Positions 25,201-37,397 of a stretch of 64,000 bases of DNA are shown here, in pieces. The translations under genes were made by a program, and so were the position numbers. The DNA is from Apostichopus japonicus (Eukaryota; Echinodermata; Holothuroidea; Aspidochirotida; Stichopodidae): assembly GCF_037975245.1 (NCBI RefSeq), contig NC_092563.1, forward strand, positions 544,001-608,000. The letters run 5' to 3'. Numbering within the stretch: the stretch's first letter is position 1; each line of letters begins with the position of its first letter. The notes beneath the pieces were generated by a model, which was not told the origin of the DNA, did not search any database, and was given only the letters and a program-made list of their open reading frames with translations.

Positions 25201-25478
25201 TTACAATATAAATTCATATTTTAGTAACATTACAATTCATATTTGGCCAATTTTATTTTTTTCAGATGAAGACTCGTTTACGTGGTAGTTCGTTTGCCCC
25301 CTCCTCGGATATCAGCAAAGTTCCTTTCCGATGCAACGTACAGTTTGAGGGTGTCAGTGTCATAGATGGTATCAAGGAGTTAAGTCAAGCAGGTCTGGTC
25401 TCCTTGCCACTGCCTCATCCTCTGGCTAAAATACATTCAATGGCCAAAAATAGGTTTTTGTTAGCAGACAAAAATTAA
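19228..25478 (+). CDS. CENPN: Centromere protein N (inner kinetochore CCAN subunit)
   Basis: CENP-N reads the CENP-A nucleosome and, with CENP-L, anchors the constitutive centromere-associated network. Eight exons join in one frame to 385 residues (human 339): 19228-19509, 20471-20516, 21024-21086, 21889-21965, 23169-23336, 24375-24552, 24820-24950, 25266-25478. All have GT-AG borders. Residues 1-95 match the N-terminal pyrin-like domain; exon 3 gives KTWSVFQVVRG, like KVWDVFQMSKG in the human protein; exon 5 gives AIWLRIGF, like AVWIRIAW. The C-terminus has VFGCNPQPKLQKLEYK, then FRCNVQFEG and a closing series PLPHPLAKI that follow the human order. An upstream ATG at 19209 is out of frame and stops early, so 19228 is the start. 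Intron 2 holds a SINE, intron 3 a donor-derived minisatellite, intron 4 a LINE relic. Confidence 0.92.
20663..20945 (+). mobile_element. tRNA-derived SINE with (CATA)n tail
   Basis: The head resembles a tRNA gene: it starts GGGCGGAGTG, has an A box TAGCCTAGTGG and a B box GGTTCGATTCC, and closes with CCCCGCC complementary to the start. A tRNA-unrelated body of about 150 bp follows, then a CATA repeat tail at 20890-20944. Pol III boxes plus a simple-repeat tail are the standard SINE layout. It lies in CENPN intron 2, with the tail ending about 80 bp before exon 3. I could not define clear target duplications. Confidence 0.82.
21080..21655 (+). repeat. Minisatellite made from the CENPN exon 3 splice donor
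   Basis: About 22 imperfect copies of a roughly 25-bp unit, consensus GATCATGGTACGTATAACTA followed by TATAGT; some copies are shortened to about 19 bp. The first copy spans the real exon 3 end, GATCATG|gtacgt, so most later units repeat that donor-like string. The unit has in-frame stops and is not a multiple of three. Confidence 0.9.
22640..22990 (+). pseudogene. Relic of a CR1/L2-like non-LTR retrotransposon reverse transcriptase
   Basis: Across frame changes and stops, the translation follows the C-terminal region of CR1/L2-type reverse transcriptases in order: SARLDYDNMLL, then NSAARLITKA, CDHITSIL, DLHW, and later NGYDP before a degraded R/S-rich end. Known members read SSRLDYCN, QNAAARLV, DHITPVL, LHWLPV and LNGLAP at the same places. 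It lies in CENPN intron 4, is fragmentary and is certainly inactive. Confidence 0.75.
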
Positions 25479-28400
25479 TATTTGCTGATACACAAGAGAG
25501 TATGGTGGCTTAATAAGGACAAAAGAGATAAAAAATAATTGTCCCCAAATCTCAAAATTTGGCCTTTTATCTCAAAATTTTGAATTTCTATCTATCTCAA
25601 AACTGACTTTTTATCTTAAAATTTTGACTTTTTAGCTCAAAATGTTGACTTTTTATTTCAATTTTTTTCTTTCCTATGTCCCTATTAAGCCACTGTAAGA
25701 GAGAGAGAGATAGATAGAGAGAGGTGGAGAGAGAGAAGAAGAAACCATAGAAATATCTATGAATAGCATCTTTCATTCTGCATGATCTAGTCTTGGGAAA
25801 TTTAGCCCATCTTTGAGGTTATAGGAGGTGCTGGTTGTGATTGCTTATAAATGATATGTACCACAAACCGATTACAAGCGAGGTAACTATATTATTTATA
25901 GTCTGTTGCAATTATATCAAGGACACTTTAGTGACATTGTTAGATTAATCTATACTCTCAGATAAGATTACAACATTGATGTGCCTAGAAATAGTCTAAT
26001 TTCCAATACAAAAATAGGTATGTGGCTTTCAACAGATTACTTTAGGCCAATAAAAAAAACAAATCAATTTTGATATGTTGAAGACCATTTAAACTCAGTG
26101 TTGAATGCCAGTCAAAGGTGCCTCTACTGTTTACATGAATTTTAAAGAACACATGTTGGTTGAAATATTAGCATTAATAAAACAATGGCATAACATTTAC
26201 ATTTGTGCCTGCACTGAAAATCTGACATCATAAATTATGAATTTAAGCCTTAAAGGAGTATTTCAGAGATTTATCACATTTTAAAATTGAATGTTGTAAA
26301 ATAGGAAAGCTGTAGAAACATTGCTAGTGATCAAACTTTTTTGGACTCTTGATTTATCAAGACTACCAAGTTCTGGCTTCAGTCATCCTTTGAGTGTTTT
26401 TATTGTCATAAAATGATTACTTAGAGTGATTAAAATCAGCTGTTGAGGTCGTCTGGGGGACGACTAGTTGTATTCATCAAATGGAGATTGCATCGTAACA
26501 ATTAAATAACCTCAGATAGGTATAATGATAAATTGGTATCACCCAAAAGCTTGTACTCTATTCACATATTGGTCACTGTTTTGTTTCTCTGTTTTCTTTT
26601 GACAACCAAAATTTCTCTTCAGACAACCAAAATGTAAAGCCTAGTTTTCTGAGGGACAAGCAAAATAAATCCTTCAAACTTTTCCCTGAATGGGGCCCAC
26701 ATAACCAGCTATATCACTTCACCCAATACTGGTTACCATTTCACCATTTACGGGCCAGTTTTGGGGCAAATCACCAGTGTATTAGTTGGGATTGTAGTAA
26801 GCATGTATAGTTTATATTAGTAGGGAAATGCAACCCGGCTGCTTTAATGTAACGTCACTCTTTGGTTTACAGGAACGATATAGTGAGGCAAATTATGTAT
26901 CAATAAGTTATAAAATATCCCAAAGCAAACTTTTATGAAAACATTTTTCTTAGCAAGTACTAACATACTAGTAAGAACTAATCACTCTTTGGTTTGCAGG
27001 AACGATATAGTGAGGCAAATTATATATCAATAAGTTATAAAAAAAGCCCAAAGCAAACTTTTATGAAAACATTTTTTTTAGCAAGTACTAACACACTAGT
27101 AAGAACTAATCACTCTTTGGTTTACAGGAACGATATAGTGAGGCAAATTATATATCAATAAGTTATAAAAAAGCCCAAAGCAAACTTTTATGAAAGCACT
27201 TGTTTGTAGCAAGTACTAACATACTAGTAAGAAATTATCATTTTACATATACTTTTTCTTGTAAATATCATTTTAAACTTCTTAGACAATGTTTGAATAT
27301 CTCAATGAGGTGTTTTAAGTTTTTAATAAAATTTTATTACTTTGTTGATACACAAAAAAATGATGGATAAATAAAGCCTGCTACTGGATGTTTTAAGCTA
27401 ATTTGAAGAGTTTTTCCTTTTTTGACCATGAAAGTGGTAATATGAAAGTAAAAGAGGCTTAACTCAGCAATAGCAATTCTTTTAATGCAAACAATCATTA
27501 ACTGTATAGCTTGGTAGTACATATATTTGTGATTGATGTAATAGGATAATTCTATACATCTGGTTGAAGAAAAGATCAAAAGTGTCATCGTATGCATTCA
27601 GCCATGATGTTGAATTGTGTATTGACTTCCTGCATGCCATGCTCTAAATAATAACAGCTGAAGTTGATGTATTTGTACTCACAATTGCATATAATGAATG
27701 ATGTAATATCGCAGGTGCAGATTAGCAAGAATCTAAATTCTCATCAAAGATGACATCCAATTTTCTGCCTCATGGTTGGGGTGCATCACAATATTAATTC
27801 ACCCCCATTCGTTGGTATTGTGTTAAGTTCACATCTATTTGAAAGGATAGTCCAGATGAAAATATACTTCTTACTGACTAGAGTCATGTATTCTTAGCAT
27901 CCTGGTGAAATTTGGATTCAATTCATATGTAGCATTCTCCTCATAAGGAGTTGTCATGTTTTGAACTAAAAGTGAACTTGAAGCAAACAGGTGTGATGCT
28001 ATAAATGTACACTGGCAAATTTGTCTTTGTTTTTTTATGATGTACATCCAATATCTTCTTATTGGGATGAACAATATATGAACATGCTACAGTCACTGGG
28101 GTTTTGTTAATTTCACATCCCCTAGTGTAAACCTGCAACAATATCAAATCCAAGGTCAAAAGGATGAAGCCCATAAGGTAAAAACAAAACATTTTGACAT
28201 CACACCTGTTTGCTTAAAGTTCACTTTTAATTTAGTTATGGTAAAAGCTGATAATATCAGTATCTCAAAAATACAATTTCAGAATTGCAGTAAAAGTTGA
28301 AAACAATTGAGTGAACACAAGTGAGTCATTGAGCAACTGAAATAACTGTATCATCTTGAATACAGGGTGAAAGACAGACTGGAATTTACCAAGCTGCTTT

Positions 28401-29674
28401 GCAATTTCTTCCACCATTTTGTAAAGTAACATTTATAACTGGAGTGTCTATTCAAAGCAGCAGCTGGTTGTGATGTATCAAGTACAATATTCTAGGCTGT
28501 TGAAATTTGAGTTGTACAACTCTTGACCACTCAGAACCACAAAGTTGGCCTACTTTTTTCAAAGCAGAATCAAATTGTTTATCCGTATCAAACTTTGGAC
28601 AAGTTGCCATTATATCATAAAGTAATTATGCTGAATTGCTATTAACAGCCATTTTGGGGTGAAATCCTTCATATTTACAAATGGCATGAGTTACTAGAGG
28701 GAATGGCTAGAAAACACAAACCAACAACATATATGTTTCAAATCTATGTTTTGAATTTCAAACTTTATTTATGGAGTACAAAATTAGGACAAGACACTTT
28801 GGATGTATATCACAGAGTTGGATAGTTAACCACTTGTCTATGTACTAACTAATAAAACACAATGACACATAGGGTATATAGTAGCTGACTATTTATTAAT
28901 TTCAGAAGTTCCTCTCCTATTGTTGGATTCTGACTGAATTATTTTTTTTAAAAGAAATGAAATGCTTCAAGTACAAAGTGTATAAAATAGATTTCACAGA
29001 ATAGAAATGAACAACTCACTGGGCTAAGTAGTAAACTGAACTCTCAGCTAAGATATAGAGAAAACATAACATTTAGAAATTATTAAAACTTACACAGAAT
29101 GTATGGAATGAACCCTTGTGATATGTAACCACTGTTATAGTAACAGTATAAACAGAGATAAGTAATAGTGTCTAGATGAATAGTTTCAACACTTTCTAGA
29201 GCTGAACTAGAGTGACTACTGGCTTCCATACTGGGCTGGTGGGAAAGGTCTGTGAATACTTTTGCTTTTTATGTTAGGACTCTAAAAATTGGTAAAAATG
29301 ACTTATAATGACCATCTATTGCTAAGGTACAAGCTAATGCAGCCCTGAATCCTCCTTTTCAGGTTCAATTGTTAATATTAAAATAGTTTAAAAGGTATAG
29401 TAAGCTACACAACCATACTGATAAAATTGTAACAATGTAATGCACTTAATGGTTCAGTGTACTATTAAATTTTAGTATTCCAAGCAATTTCTTTTATTGA
29501 CCACTTAATTTTCAAAGTCTTCTACTAGAAGTCATCCTTCCAAAGTTAATTTACTGAACAAATAGATAATGCAATCTACAGTACCAATGTAAACTTTCAC
29601 AGCAGTGAGTGACTGATAAGTAATGGGCAACACATACCAAGTAGAGTACTATAAGCTATACTAAGTGCATACTG
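25479..29674. other. Region between CENPN and the F-box gene
   Basis: The genes are convergent; the CENPN 3'UTR starts here and the F-box 3'UTR ends here. A (GA)n-rich tract lies at 25698-25740, preceded by several TTTTATCTCAAAAT-like repeats at 25550-25670. A three-copy tandem repeat is listed separately. AATAAA at about 27325 is a possible CENPN polyadenylation signal. I see no further gene. Confidence 0.45.
26855..27235. repeat. 128-bp tandem repeat, three copies
   Basis: Copies begin CACTCTTTGGTTTACAGG or CACTCTTTGGTTTGCAGG at about 26855, 26983 and 27111 and each ends with ACTAGTAAGAA. They are nearly identical apart from small A/T-tract changes. Each carries a strong splice-acceptor-like TTTACAG or TTTGCAG followed by GAACGATATAG, but no linked exon is evident. 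Confidence 0.88.
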
Positions 29675-30835
29675 TCAAAAAAGGTCTCCCTTTTTGTGTC
29701 TAGGACAGTAGCAACTGGATTTTAATTCTGCTTCCAACAAAATAGTTGTATGCTCTCTCCAATGTTTGTTTAGTGGGTAACCATTATAGAATTGCAGGTT
29801 TTTGGCTCCGTCCCTGAGTACCGTGTGTAAACATGGAATGTTCAAGTGGTGCCAGGAGAGCACAGGTCCAGCCCAGTACTCCCTGTGGTTTACAAAAGAT
29901 CTCAGATTTGGCAGATTAACACTCAAGAGAAAGAATCCTGAACTTCTCTGGATGTCTAGCTCTTCCAGGGTGGAGGATCGAAGGGTATACAGAAGATGAG
30001 AAGTACCACGCTGAAAAGGCGTCACCATCTCTATACATAGTCGTTTCAAATTTGGTAGGCCTTCGAGGAGTGCATCAATGGATGACTGGGGAATTGTAAC
30101 AAATACCCAATATTTGGAAAGTTCCAGAGTGTGTATATTTTGGAATTTGCACAATAACTCAACTGAATTCATCGACCAATCAAACTGAATCCTGAAATGC
30201 TGGATGCATGGACTCACCTCGAAGAGCTTCTGCAAAAGTTTGTGAAACGATAACACCCTGCTGTATTTGTTGTCCAGAGATGGGGAGACAGATCTCCCCT
30301 GACAATGAGGCGTGAATGCCCAACGCCCAAAAACTTTCTCCATACCTGTGCAATTTGCCCCCGTCAACAGTTGTAATATCTGGCACAACCATTGCTCACT
30401 TTCTTCGATTAAATCAAATTCAAACGAAAGCAGTTTGAGTTGAGCATTTCCCTTTGACAAAAAATTCACATACCTTTCTACTCTTGTCTTCAGATTTTTG
30501 CAAAGTGTAGAGCAGGAGTTGAACGAAATTGTTCTCACTGCAGAGGGACGTTCCAATGTCTGCTGCTTGTATATATGATATCGACTTTCACAGCATAAAA
30601 GTGGAACAAAATTTGCATTCTGCCACAGACAGGGTGTACGGAGTATTTCTGCCCAAAGTTTACACGTCGTTGATGCATCACATTTGTCTTGTGAAGACAG
30701 AAAGGAGAAAATGTGAAGGCGGCATTCTAGAGGTAAATGGTCAAAAGTCAGTATCGTTCTCTGTTTCTTTTTACATCTTTGGGTGACAGGAGATTTTACA
30801 TGATCTCTTTCATGTTGTGCCCTCTTGCATGCCAT
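29675..30835 (-). CDS. F-box protein with leucine-rich C-terminal region, intronless
   Basis: A 386-residue protein in one exon. Residues 31-72 form an F-box (FDHLPLECRLHIFSFL, then CKLWAEILRTPCLW), which binds SKP1 and links substrates to SCF ubiquitin ligases. The rest has degenerate leucine-rich segments (LKRLCIEM, LEELDIQRSS, LPNLRSF), giving a probable substrate-binding surface. A basic stretch (CKKKQR, 21-26) lies before the F-box. The layout resembles FBXO33/FBXO39-type or FBXL proteins, but I cannot name an orthologue. The start is the first ATG of a long frame. A single exon among multi-exon neighbours suggests a retrogene or merely a compact gene. It is head to head with the NECAB upstream region. 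Confidence 0.85.
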   Translation of the reverse strand: MACKRAQHERDHVKSPVTQRCKKKQRTILTFDHLPLECRLHIFSFLSSQDKCDASTTCKLWAEILRTPCLWQNANFVPLLCCESRYHIYKQQTLERPSAVRTISFNSCSTLCKNLKTRVERYVNFLSKGNAQLKLLSFEFDLIEESEQWLCQILQLLTGANCTGMEKVFGRWAFTPHCQGRSVSPSLDNKYSRVLSFHKLLQKLFEVSPCIQHFRIQFDWSMNSVELLCKFQNIHTLELSKYWVFVTIPQSSIDALLEGLPNLKRLCIEMVTPFQRGTSHLLYTLRSSTLEELDIQRSSGFFLLSVNLPNLRSFVNHREYWAGPVLSWHHLNIPCLHTVLRDGAKNLQFYNGYPLNKHWREHTTILLEAELKSSCYCPRHKKGDLF

Positions 30836-31833
30836 AGTTTATATAGCAATATGTCAATCCTGGAGAAGAAAGATGCAATTGAAGGTGAAATTCACATGTG
30901 ATGTCAGTTACTTGTGCACAAAAGGCTGGTGAAAGGACTGATTCCTCTCTATGTCACATACCTACTGGCAACCTGTATTCTTGCATAAGGAAAGAGACGA
31001 AAGAATGCAACTTTTTCGTTGTAAAAAATAGTGCAGCTCAATACATTAATATGACACATTAGAAATTTCCTCAACATTTTTTAGTGGTAAATATAATATC
31101 TGCTTGACATGGAATGATGTGTTACCATTTCAGAATAACACTTAATTCCAATGTCTATTTAGGCTAACATTAGATAATTATGTAGGTAGTCCTAACGTTA
31201 GGTGTACCACCAGGGCCACAACATGATGTATTGATTGCAAGTTGCAGCACCTGTGGTATAAAAATGAGGTTTATTACAAATTCTAAGCAAGGCCTACAGT
31301 ACTACTACTTGTACTAGTTTACTATAGCTGTTGCCTACTCAAGTTTGGCCAAGGCCTAGATATACTGTCAGTCCATGAAAAATATAGATTCCAAAACAAA
31401 AGGTCAAATCTTGGAAAAGTATTAGTTGGTCCTATCGCTAGCAGGTGTAGGATGGCACAGACACCGCTCCCAACGTATGGGGGCCTAGACCGTTGGGCCA
31501 CAAAGTACTAATAATATGTTACAAACCAATGCCCGACTGAGTGAACCGTCTACTGCTTTCGAGTTCGTTTGTCATGTCCCGTTGACCTCAGAGTTATCAT
31601 CAAGAATATCGAAAGTTGTCTTGTAAATGTGTTTAAAATACACAATATGACTGTACAAGCGGCATCAGTAACGGTATATAACAGCAAAGCTTGTCCAACT
31701 TAGGGCCGAAGCATGTTGCTTGCTCAGCGTTAGAATTGTAGTTTACTTGAACATTGAAACGCTCCATTGTTTTGGAAGTGTCAATCTGGCTGGTTCTGTA
31801 GTGGCATTACGGTCACTGCAGTTCAAATTGAGG
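30836..31833. other. Upstream region of the F-box gene and, ancestrally, of NECAB
   Basis: About 1 kb between the F-box start codon and the left end of the large transposon. It contains TAGGCCTA-like motifs and moderately GC-richer sequence at 31560-31833, consistent with a promoter. Because the sequence to the right of the transposon runs straight into the NECAB start codon, this stretch probably supplied the NECAB promoter and 5'UTR before the insertion. No coding exon is recognised. Confidence 0.5.
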
Positions 31834-31843
31834 CCGGGTGGAC
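31834..31843. repeat. Left target-site duplication of the foldback element
   Basis: CCGGGTGGAC, identical to 41324-41333. The matching bases directly abut the inverted ends of the 9.5-kb element. Confidence 0.9.
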
Positions 31844-33214
31844 ACCGGTGTGAAGTTAGATACTTATTCCCCGTTCCTCGTTCGATATTCGCGAATGAGT
31901 AACTGAGCTGCCTATTCGGTTACGTATTCGACAATTGTATCGACGTAACACCTGTGGCAAGACAAAAGCTTTCTTACAAGATGTTCAACATTTGGTCGTG
32001 GAAAGAGGTTATCTATGGCCCATGGGTCATATGAACTCCAATGACTATGTAGAAGGGTACCATAATGCATCTTGCCCGGTCCAAATAGTTCTTGACCAAC
32101 TAAAATGACCAGTACTTTATCAGTTCTTAAATTAATGTAAAAAAATTACTTTAGGCCCTAATCAAGACTAGCACGCCTTGGACCACCTTACCAATGGGTC
32201 ATATGAATTCTTAACACATTGTAGAAGGATACCATAATGCGTCTTGCCCGGTCCAAAGAGTGCTTGGCCAATTAAAATGACCATTAAATAAACATTTTTT
32301 TTAAATAAATGTAACGGGAACTGAAATAAAAACATGTGGGCCCTAATCAAGACCAGCACGCCTTGGACCGCCCAACCAATGGGTCATAGGAAATCTAAGG
32401 ACCTTGTAGAAGGGTACCATAATGCGTCTTGCCCGGTCCAAAGAGTGCTTGACCAATTTAAATGACCACTAATTCATTACTTTTTTAATGAGTGTAACGG
32501 GACCACAAAAAAGCTTTGGGCCCTAATCCATGCAGCACGCTTTGGATCACCAAACTGATGGTTAACATGAACTCTAAGGACATTGCATAAGAGTACCATA
32601 ATGCGTCTTGCCCGGTCCAAAGAGTGCTTGACCAATTTAAATGACCACTAAATCCTTACTTTTTTAATGAACGTAACGGGACCACGAAAAAGCTTTGGGC
32701 CCTAATCCATGCAGCACGCTTTAGACCACCTAACCAATCGGTAACATGTACTCTAAGGACATTGTAGAAGAGTACCATAATGCGTCTTGCCCGGTCCAAA
32801 GAGTGCTTGACCAATTTAAATGACCACTAAATCATTACTTCTTCAATGAGTGTTAAGTGACCACGAAAAAGCTTTGGGCCCTAATCCATGCAGCACGCTT
32901 TGGACCACCTAACCAATGGGTAAAATTAACTCTAAGGACATTGTAGAAGAGTACCATAATGCGTCTTGCCCGGTCCAAAGAGTGCTTGACCAATTTAAAT
33001 GACCACTAAATCATTACTTCTTCAATGAGTGTTAAGGGACCACAAAAAAGCTTTGGGCCCTAATCCATGCAGCACGCCTTGGACTACCTAACCAATCGGT
33101 AGCATTAACTCTAAGGACATTGTAGAAGAGTACCATAATGCGTCTTGCCCGGTCCAAAGAGTGCTTGACCAATTTTAATGACCACTAAATCATTACTTCT
33201 TTAATGAGTGTAAC
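31844..33214 (+). repeat. Left arm of the foldback element: outer domain plus 7 tandem repeats
   Basis: The repeats carry CCATAATGCGTCTTGCCCGG at about 32060 (variant), 32232, 32417, 32596, 32774, 32953 and 33133, giving spacings of 172, 185, 179, 178, 179 and 180 bp. The unit also contains AAAGAGTGCTTGACCAATTT and GGGCCCTAATCCATGCAGCA. The outermost two units differ most from the rest and match the outermost units of the right arm. Confidence 0.93.
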
Positions 33215-33484
33215 CTTGATGTGATTCCTTGTCACAATGAGAAATTGTATCTCGCGATCTTTATACTCCACTATACAAAACTTCGTATGATTTTGAATAC
33301 TCTAAAAAAAATGCCTAATAGAACTTCTGTACAACATATACAATTAAAACGCTCAATGCTAATCTACGGAAGCTTAAAAATGCCATCAACATAAGAAAAA
33401 CTTTGCCCCATAAGGTGAAATTTTTCTGTAAATTGTTTAGATAACAAGATAAAATGTTATCAAAAAACAGAAAAATGTTGCTTT

Positions 33485-33840
33485 GCTTACATGCTTTTAA
33501 TGAGTAATTGAACAATTTTGTGAAAAATGTTTCATTGAAAACTAATCATATCTCGTCAATTAGTCATTTTTTGCTGCAAAATGTTCAATTGTTCACTTCA
33601 TTCCATATGAGCAATTGAAAAATGTTCTGAGAAATGTTTAATTGACAACTTATCTTATCTCGTCAATTGGACATTTTTGGCAAAATGTTCAATTGTTCAC
33701 TTCATTCCAATTGAGCAATTGGAAAAATTTCTGCAAAATGTTTAATTGACAACTTATCGTATATCGTCAACTCAACATTTTTCTGCAAAATGTTTAATTG
33801 TTCACATCATTCCAAATGCTCAGTTGGAATGAAGTGAACA
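33485..33840. repeat. About 105-bp AT-rich tandem repeat in the foldback loop
   Basis: Three to four diverged copies containing AATGTTCAATTGTTCACTTC (near 33580 and 33684, with a variant near 33789), alternating with TTTAATTGACAACTTATC. The array ends with an inverted AGTTGGAATGAAGTGAACA. It is non-coding. Confidence 0.8.
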
Positions 33841-35016
33841 TTTTTTTTTATTCATGTGAGTGATAAATAGCCCCACCCCCACCCCCAAGAAAATAATATT
33901 AAGCGCGCTAGGAAAAAGCACTGTATTTTGGGGTAATTCACTATGTCGTCGAATATAGTTTGTTGAAAAAAAAGTTTCCCCTTTGTAACATTAACATAGC
34001 TTTTTTAGTCAGTAGTCTATGTAGCTTATCAAGCAGATAACTTGTACTCAGTTGCTTACTCTCTTAACCAGAGTGATTAATAAGTTTGTGAAGTGAGGGC
34101 CAGTGGTACAAATGTACCGAGAAAAGTTTGGAACAAAAGTGCAGTCGCGAAAGATACGGTGTTCGACTGACACTGACCGTATCGTTGACGAGTATAGTGG
34201 GGGGGGGGGGGGTACAAGGCAGCAGTCGGAATTTTCTGGTTCCAAAACCCATCCAGTTGGAATTTCAGCCACTAAACCCCCAATCATCAGGCCTTAGCTA
34301 CGTCCCTGAATCTAGCTATACAAATTTTACACAAAACACATTCAATCCATTAGCAAAAGTGCTAGATTTAAGGTAAATTTCGCGTTTGTTAATTTAAGTC
34401 AAAATTGCACTTTCTAATCACTTACAATTGTATTTAATGTATTAATTCTTCGGTAAATATAAATTAGGCTATATGCTGAGTCAATAATGGAAGTATAGAA
34501 GTCAAGAGAATTGTTACATGCTTAATATCCACCCCCCCCTCCCCATTTATTCTCTGATTGGATTGAAATGTACTTGCAGAAGAGAAATTTTCATGCCAAA
34601 TTACTTTAATCTGGTAGAATTGATACACTTTTACCAATCTATGTGCAAAGATGTTCCATACACTATTACTCAATACTTCATAAGATAAATTTGAAGGAGC
34701 GGAACAAAGGACCATGCGTTCTGATTGTAATTGAATGATTCATTCAGGATGTTTCCTAGAAGATTTCTCTCGTAAAAGAGCGCTTGAACATTAGGCTCGC
34801 ACTAATTGATACCGATGTACGAGCTGACTTCCTACCGTCATTTAACGTCCATGGAATTACCTTTAAAAGGCTGAGAGTTCATATTAATCATAGCGTGATT
34901 GCGCCCTTGTGTCGAACCATTAAAATTGATAGATAACTGAAATAATCTGCAGCATGTTGACAGTTTAACTGCTTTTTCCCATTTGTATTCCCAAATGAAT
35001 GAAATATCGGAATATC
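33841..35016. other. Foldback loop, left non-repetitive part
   Basis: Unique sequence with a poly-G run at 34199-34211 and a poly-C run near 34533. GCTACGTCCCTGA at about 34299 looks like the end of another small element of the type listed next, but no partner end was found. No gene is seen. Confidence 0.4.
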
Positions 35017-35506
35017 TTTCCTTCCAGGGACGTAGCCAGGGGGGGAGCAGGGGGAGCGACCGCTCCCCCCCCCTTTCAGTGTCGATTTTTTTTTTTTAAA
35101 CTGTCGTTTTTTTAGCATGGTATTTTGTCAGTGCTCTTTTGATCTTGAATACTCGTCAGCTCCGTTAACTCGATTGTAATCGTAGTAACATTCACGCCTA
35201 CTGATTCAACTACTTACTTAGTTTGGCAGATGCAATTAGCTAAATTTAGCTTATAGCCAATTACAAGCCTACAGTTGGCCACTGCGTTATAAAATACATA
35301 CTGCCTACCTAACCGCACTCTATGGAATGTCACGAACTGTATGCACAACAACGTCGACAACGTTCGTTCAATGAGTCGTCCTAAGTTGTTGCACGAACAG
35401 CATGTTATGAAGCTAAGCTAGCAATCGTACGTGATACGCACTTCCTATAAATAATTATTACACTGCTAATACACTGCGATAACGATATTTGTTTTAGGCC
35501 ACTGCA

Positions 35507-35857
35507 CAGTGGCGTAGGAAGGTACTTTTGAGTGGGGGGGGGGGGGCTGAAGACTGATGGCCGGCCTGGGGGAGGGGTCTAAGGAATTTTTTGCATTTCC
35601 AGGTGGCCTCAGATGCAATTTGGTGCAATATAGCACACTTCAACACCCACTCCATTTTGTAAACTTAATTTTGTATTTTCACCTGGCCTTAGATGCAATT
35701 TGGTTCTCCAAATGAGATTTTTTTTCTCATTTGGAAATGAAAAAGGGGTTTTCTGACTTGCGAAGCGGGGGGGCGGAATGATACTTCCGCCCCTCCACAT
35801 TTTTCACTGGGGGGGGGGGGGCTGGCGCCCCCCAGCCCCCCGGTTCCTACGCCCTTG
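35507..35857 (+). mobile_element. hAT-like MITE (GGCGTAGGAA family), copy A
   Basis: Starts CAGTGGCGTAGGAA and ends TTCCTACGCCCTTG, flanked by CCACTGCA (35499-35506 and 35858-35865). It is 351 bp and shares its interior (GCAATTTGGTGCAATATAGC, then AATGAAAAAGGGGTTTTCTG) with copies B and C. Confidence 0.9.
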
Positions 35858-36431
35858 CCACTGCATATCTGGCTGTATTACAAAATATGAAAGTTTATAT
35901 TGTCCATCAGTTAAGTTCGTCAAATGTATTTAAGTCCAGACATTGACAGTAAACAAGAATCATCCTACTGGAAAACTTGTAAAAGAGCACTATGTTTGTC
36001 TTTCTGATATATTATGTAAAAGAACATGTAAAAGAATTTAAACAGGAAACAAAATCTGCTGATGCTGATATCATATGATCAGGGCGTAACCAGTATGTAG
36101 CACGATAGTTTCATTCAACACTCTACCAGCCGAAAAAGACTATAGGATCCGATCTTAATAATAATAATATTTCAGTTGAGAAAACACTTGAAAAATTTGT
36201 ATCAGAAGGCAATCGTCGGATAGCTCTCGCCTTCTCTTATTAGGCTAACTTAAACATTTACTAGCTACAGTTGTATCAAAGACATTTCTGGACTATCTTT
36301 GTATCTACAAGTATCAGAAGTTGAAAAGTAAGACTACTCTGTACATGTACCTTCAAGGGCGGCGGAACCGGGGGGCACAGGGGGCAAGTGCCCCCCTACT
36401 TTTCCTCAGGTTAAAAATGTGCCCTTTTTCT

Positions 36432-36808
36432 CAAGGGTGTAGGAACCGGGGGGCTGGGGGGCTCCAGCCCCCCCAGTGAAAAATATGGGGGCGGAAGTAT
36501 CATTCCGCCCCCCCCCCCCGCTCCGCGAGTCAGAAAACCCCTTTTTCATTTCCAAATGAGAAAAAAATCTCATTTGGAGCACCAAATTGCATCTATAAGG
36601 CCAGGTGAAAATGCAAAATTATTTACAAAATGGATTGGGTGTTGAAGTGTGCTATATTGCACCAAATTGCATCTGAGGCCACCTGGGAATGCAAAAAAAA
36701 ATCCAAAGGGGAGGGGGACACCCCCTCCCCTTAGACCCCTCCCCCAGGCCGGCCATCAGTCATCAGCCCCCCCCCCCCCACACTCAAAAGTACCTTCCTA
36801 CGCCACTG
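36432..36808 (-). mobile_element. hAT-like MITE (GGCGTAGGAA family), copy B, reversed
   Basis: Reverse orientation: begins CAAGGGTGTAGGAA and ends TTCCTACGCCACTG, flanked by CTTTTTCT (36424-36431 and 36809-36816). It is 377 bp. Confidence 0.9.
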
Positions 36809-37397
36809 CTTTTTCTACATAAAACTTGTACTCTTGATCACCTTATTAGGTCACCGATATTTCAGTAAGAGATTTAATCCTAATTTAGAGCTATCAGGGG
36901 CGTAGCCAGTATGTAGCACTGTAGGCCCTGGCCTACACTTTTTTGGCCAAGTTATCTTTTTTATTAAAACACCCATAATTCAGATCCATAAGCTTGCTGG
37001 ACGAGTTTAAGAGTCTAGACAGGAAAAACTATTGAAATGAACGTAGCAAGATTATGGCTAAATTAGGTGACCTATTCTTCTGTCATCTAGGCTGTCATTC
37101 ATATCGCGTGCCGTTTCATTCAATACTCTACCCGCCGAAAAAGACTAGGATACGATCTTGTCAGTTTTTTAACATCTACTTAAGAACCCGTTTACGCAGA
37201 TAAAATTTCAGTTGAGAACATTCCACAGTCAAATAAGCCTATCGTTGATTAACAGACTTTATATGTATAGAGCTGCAGCACTTTGTTGCCTGTTGTTGTC
37301 ACGATCGGCGTTCCAAGTTCCAAAACAGCCTTTTCGATAAACATTTACTAGCTACAGTTGTATCAAAGACAAATACTGGCTATGGTTGTATCAAAGA

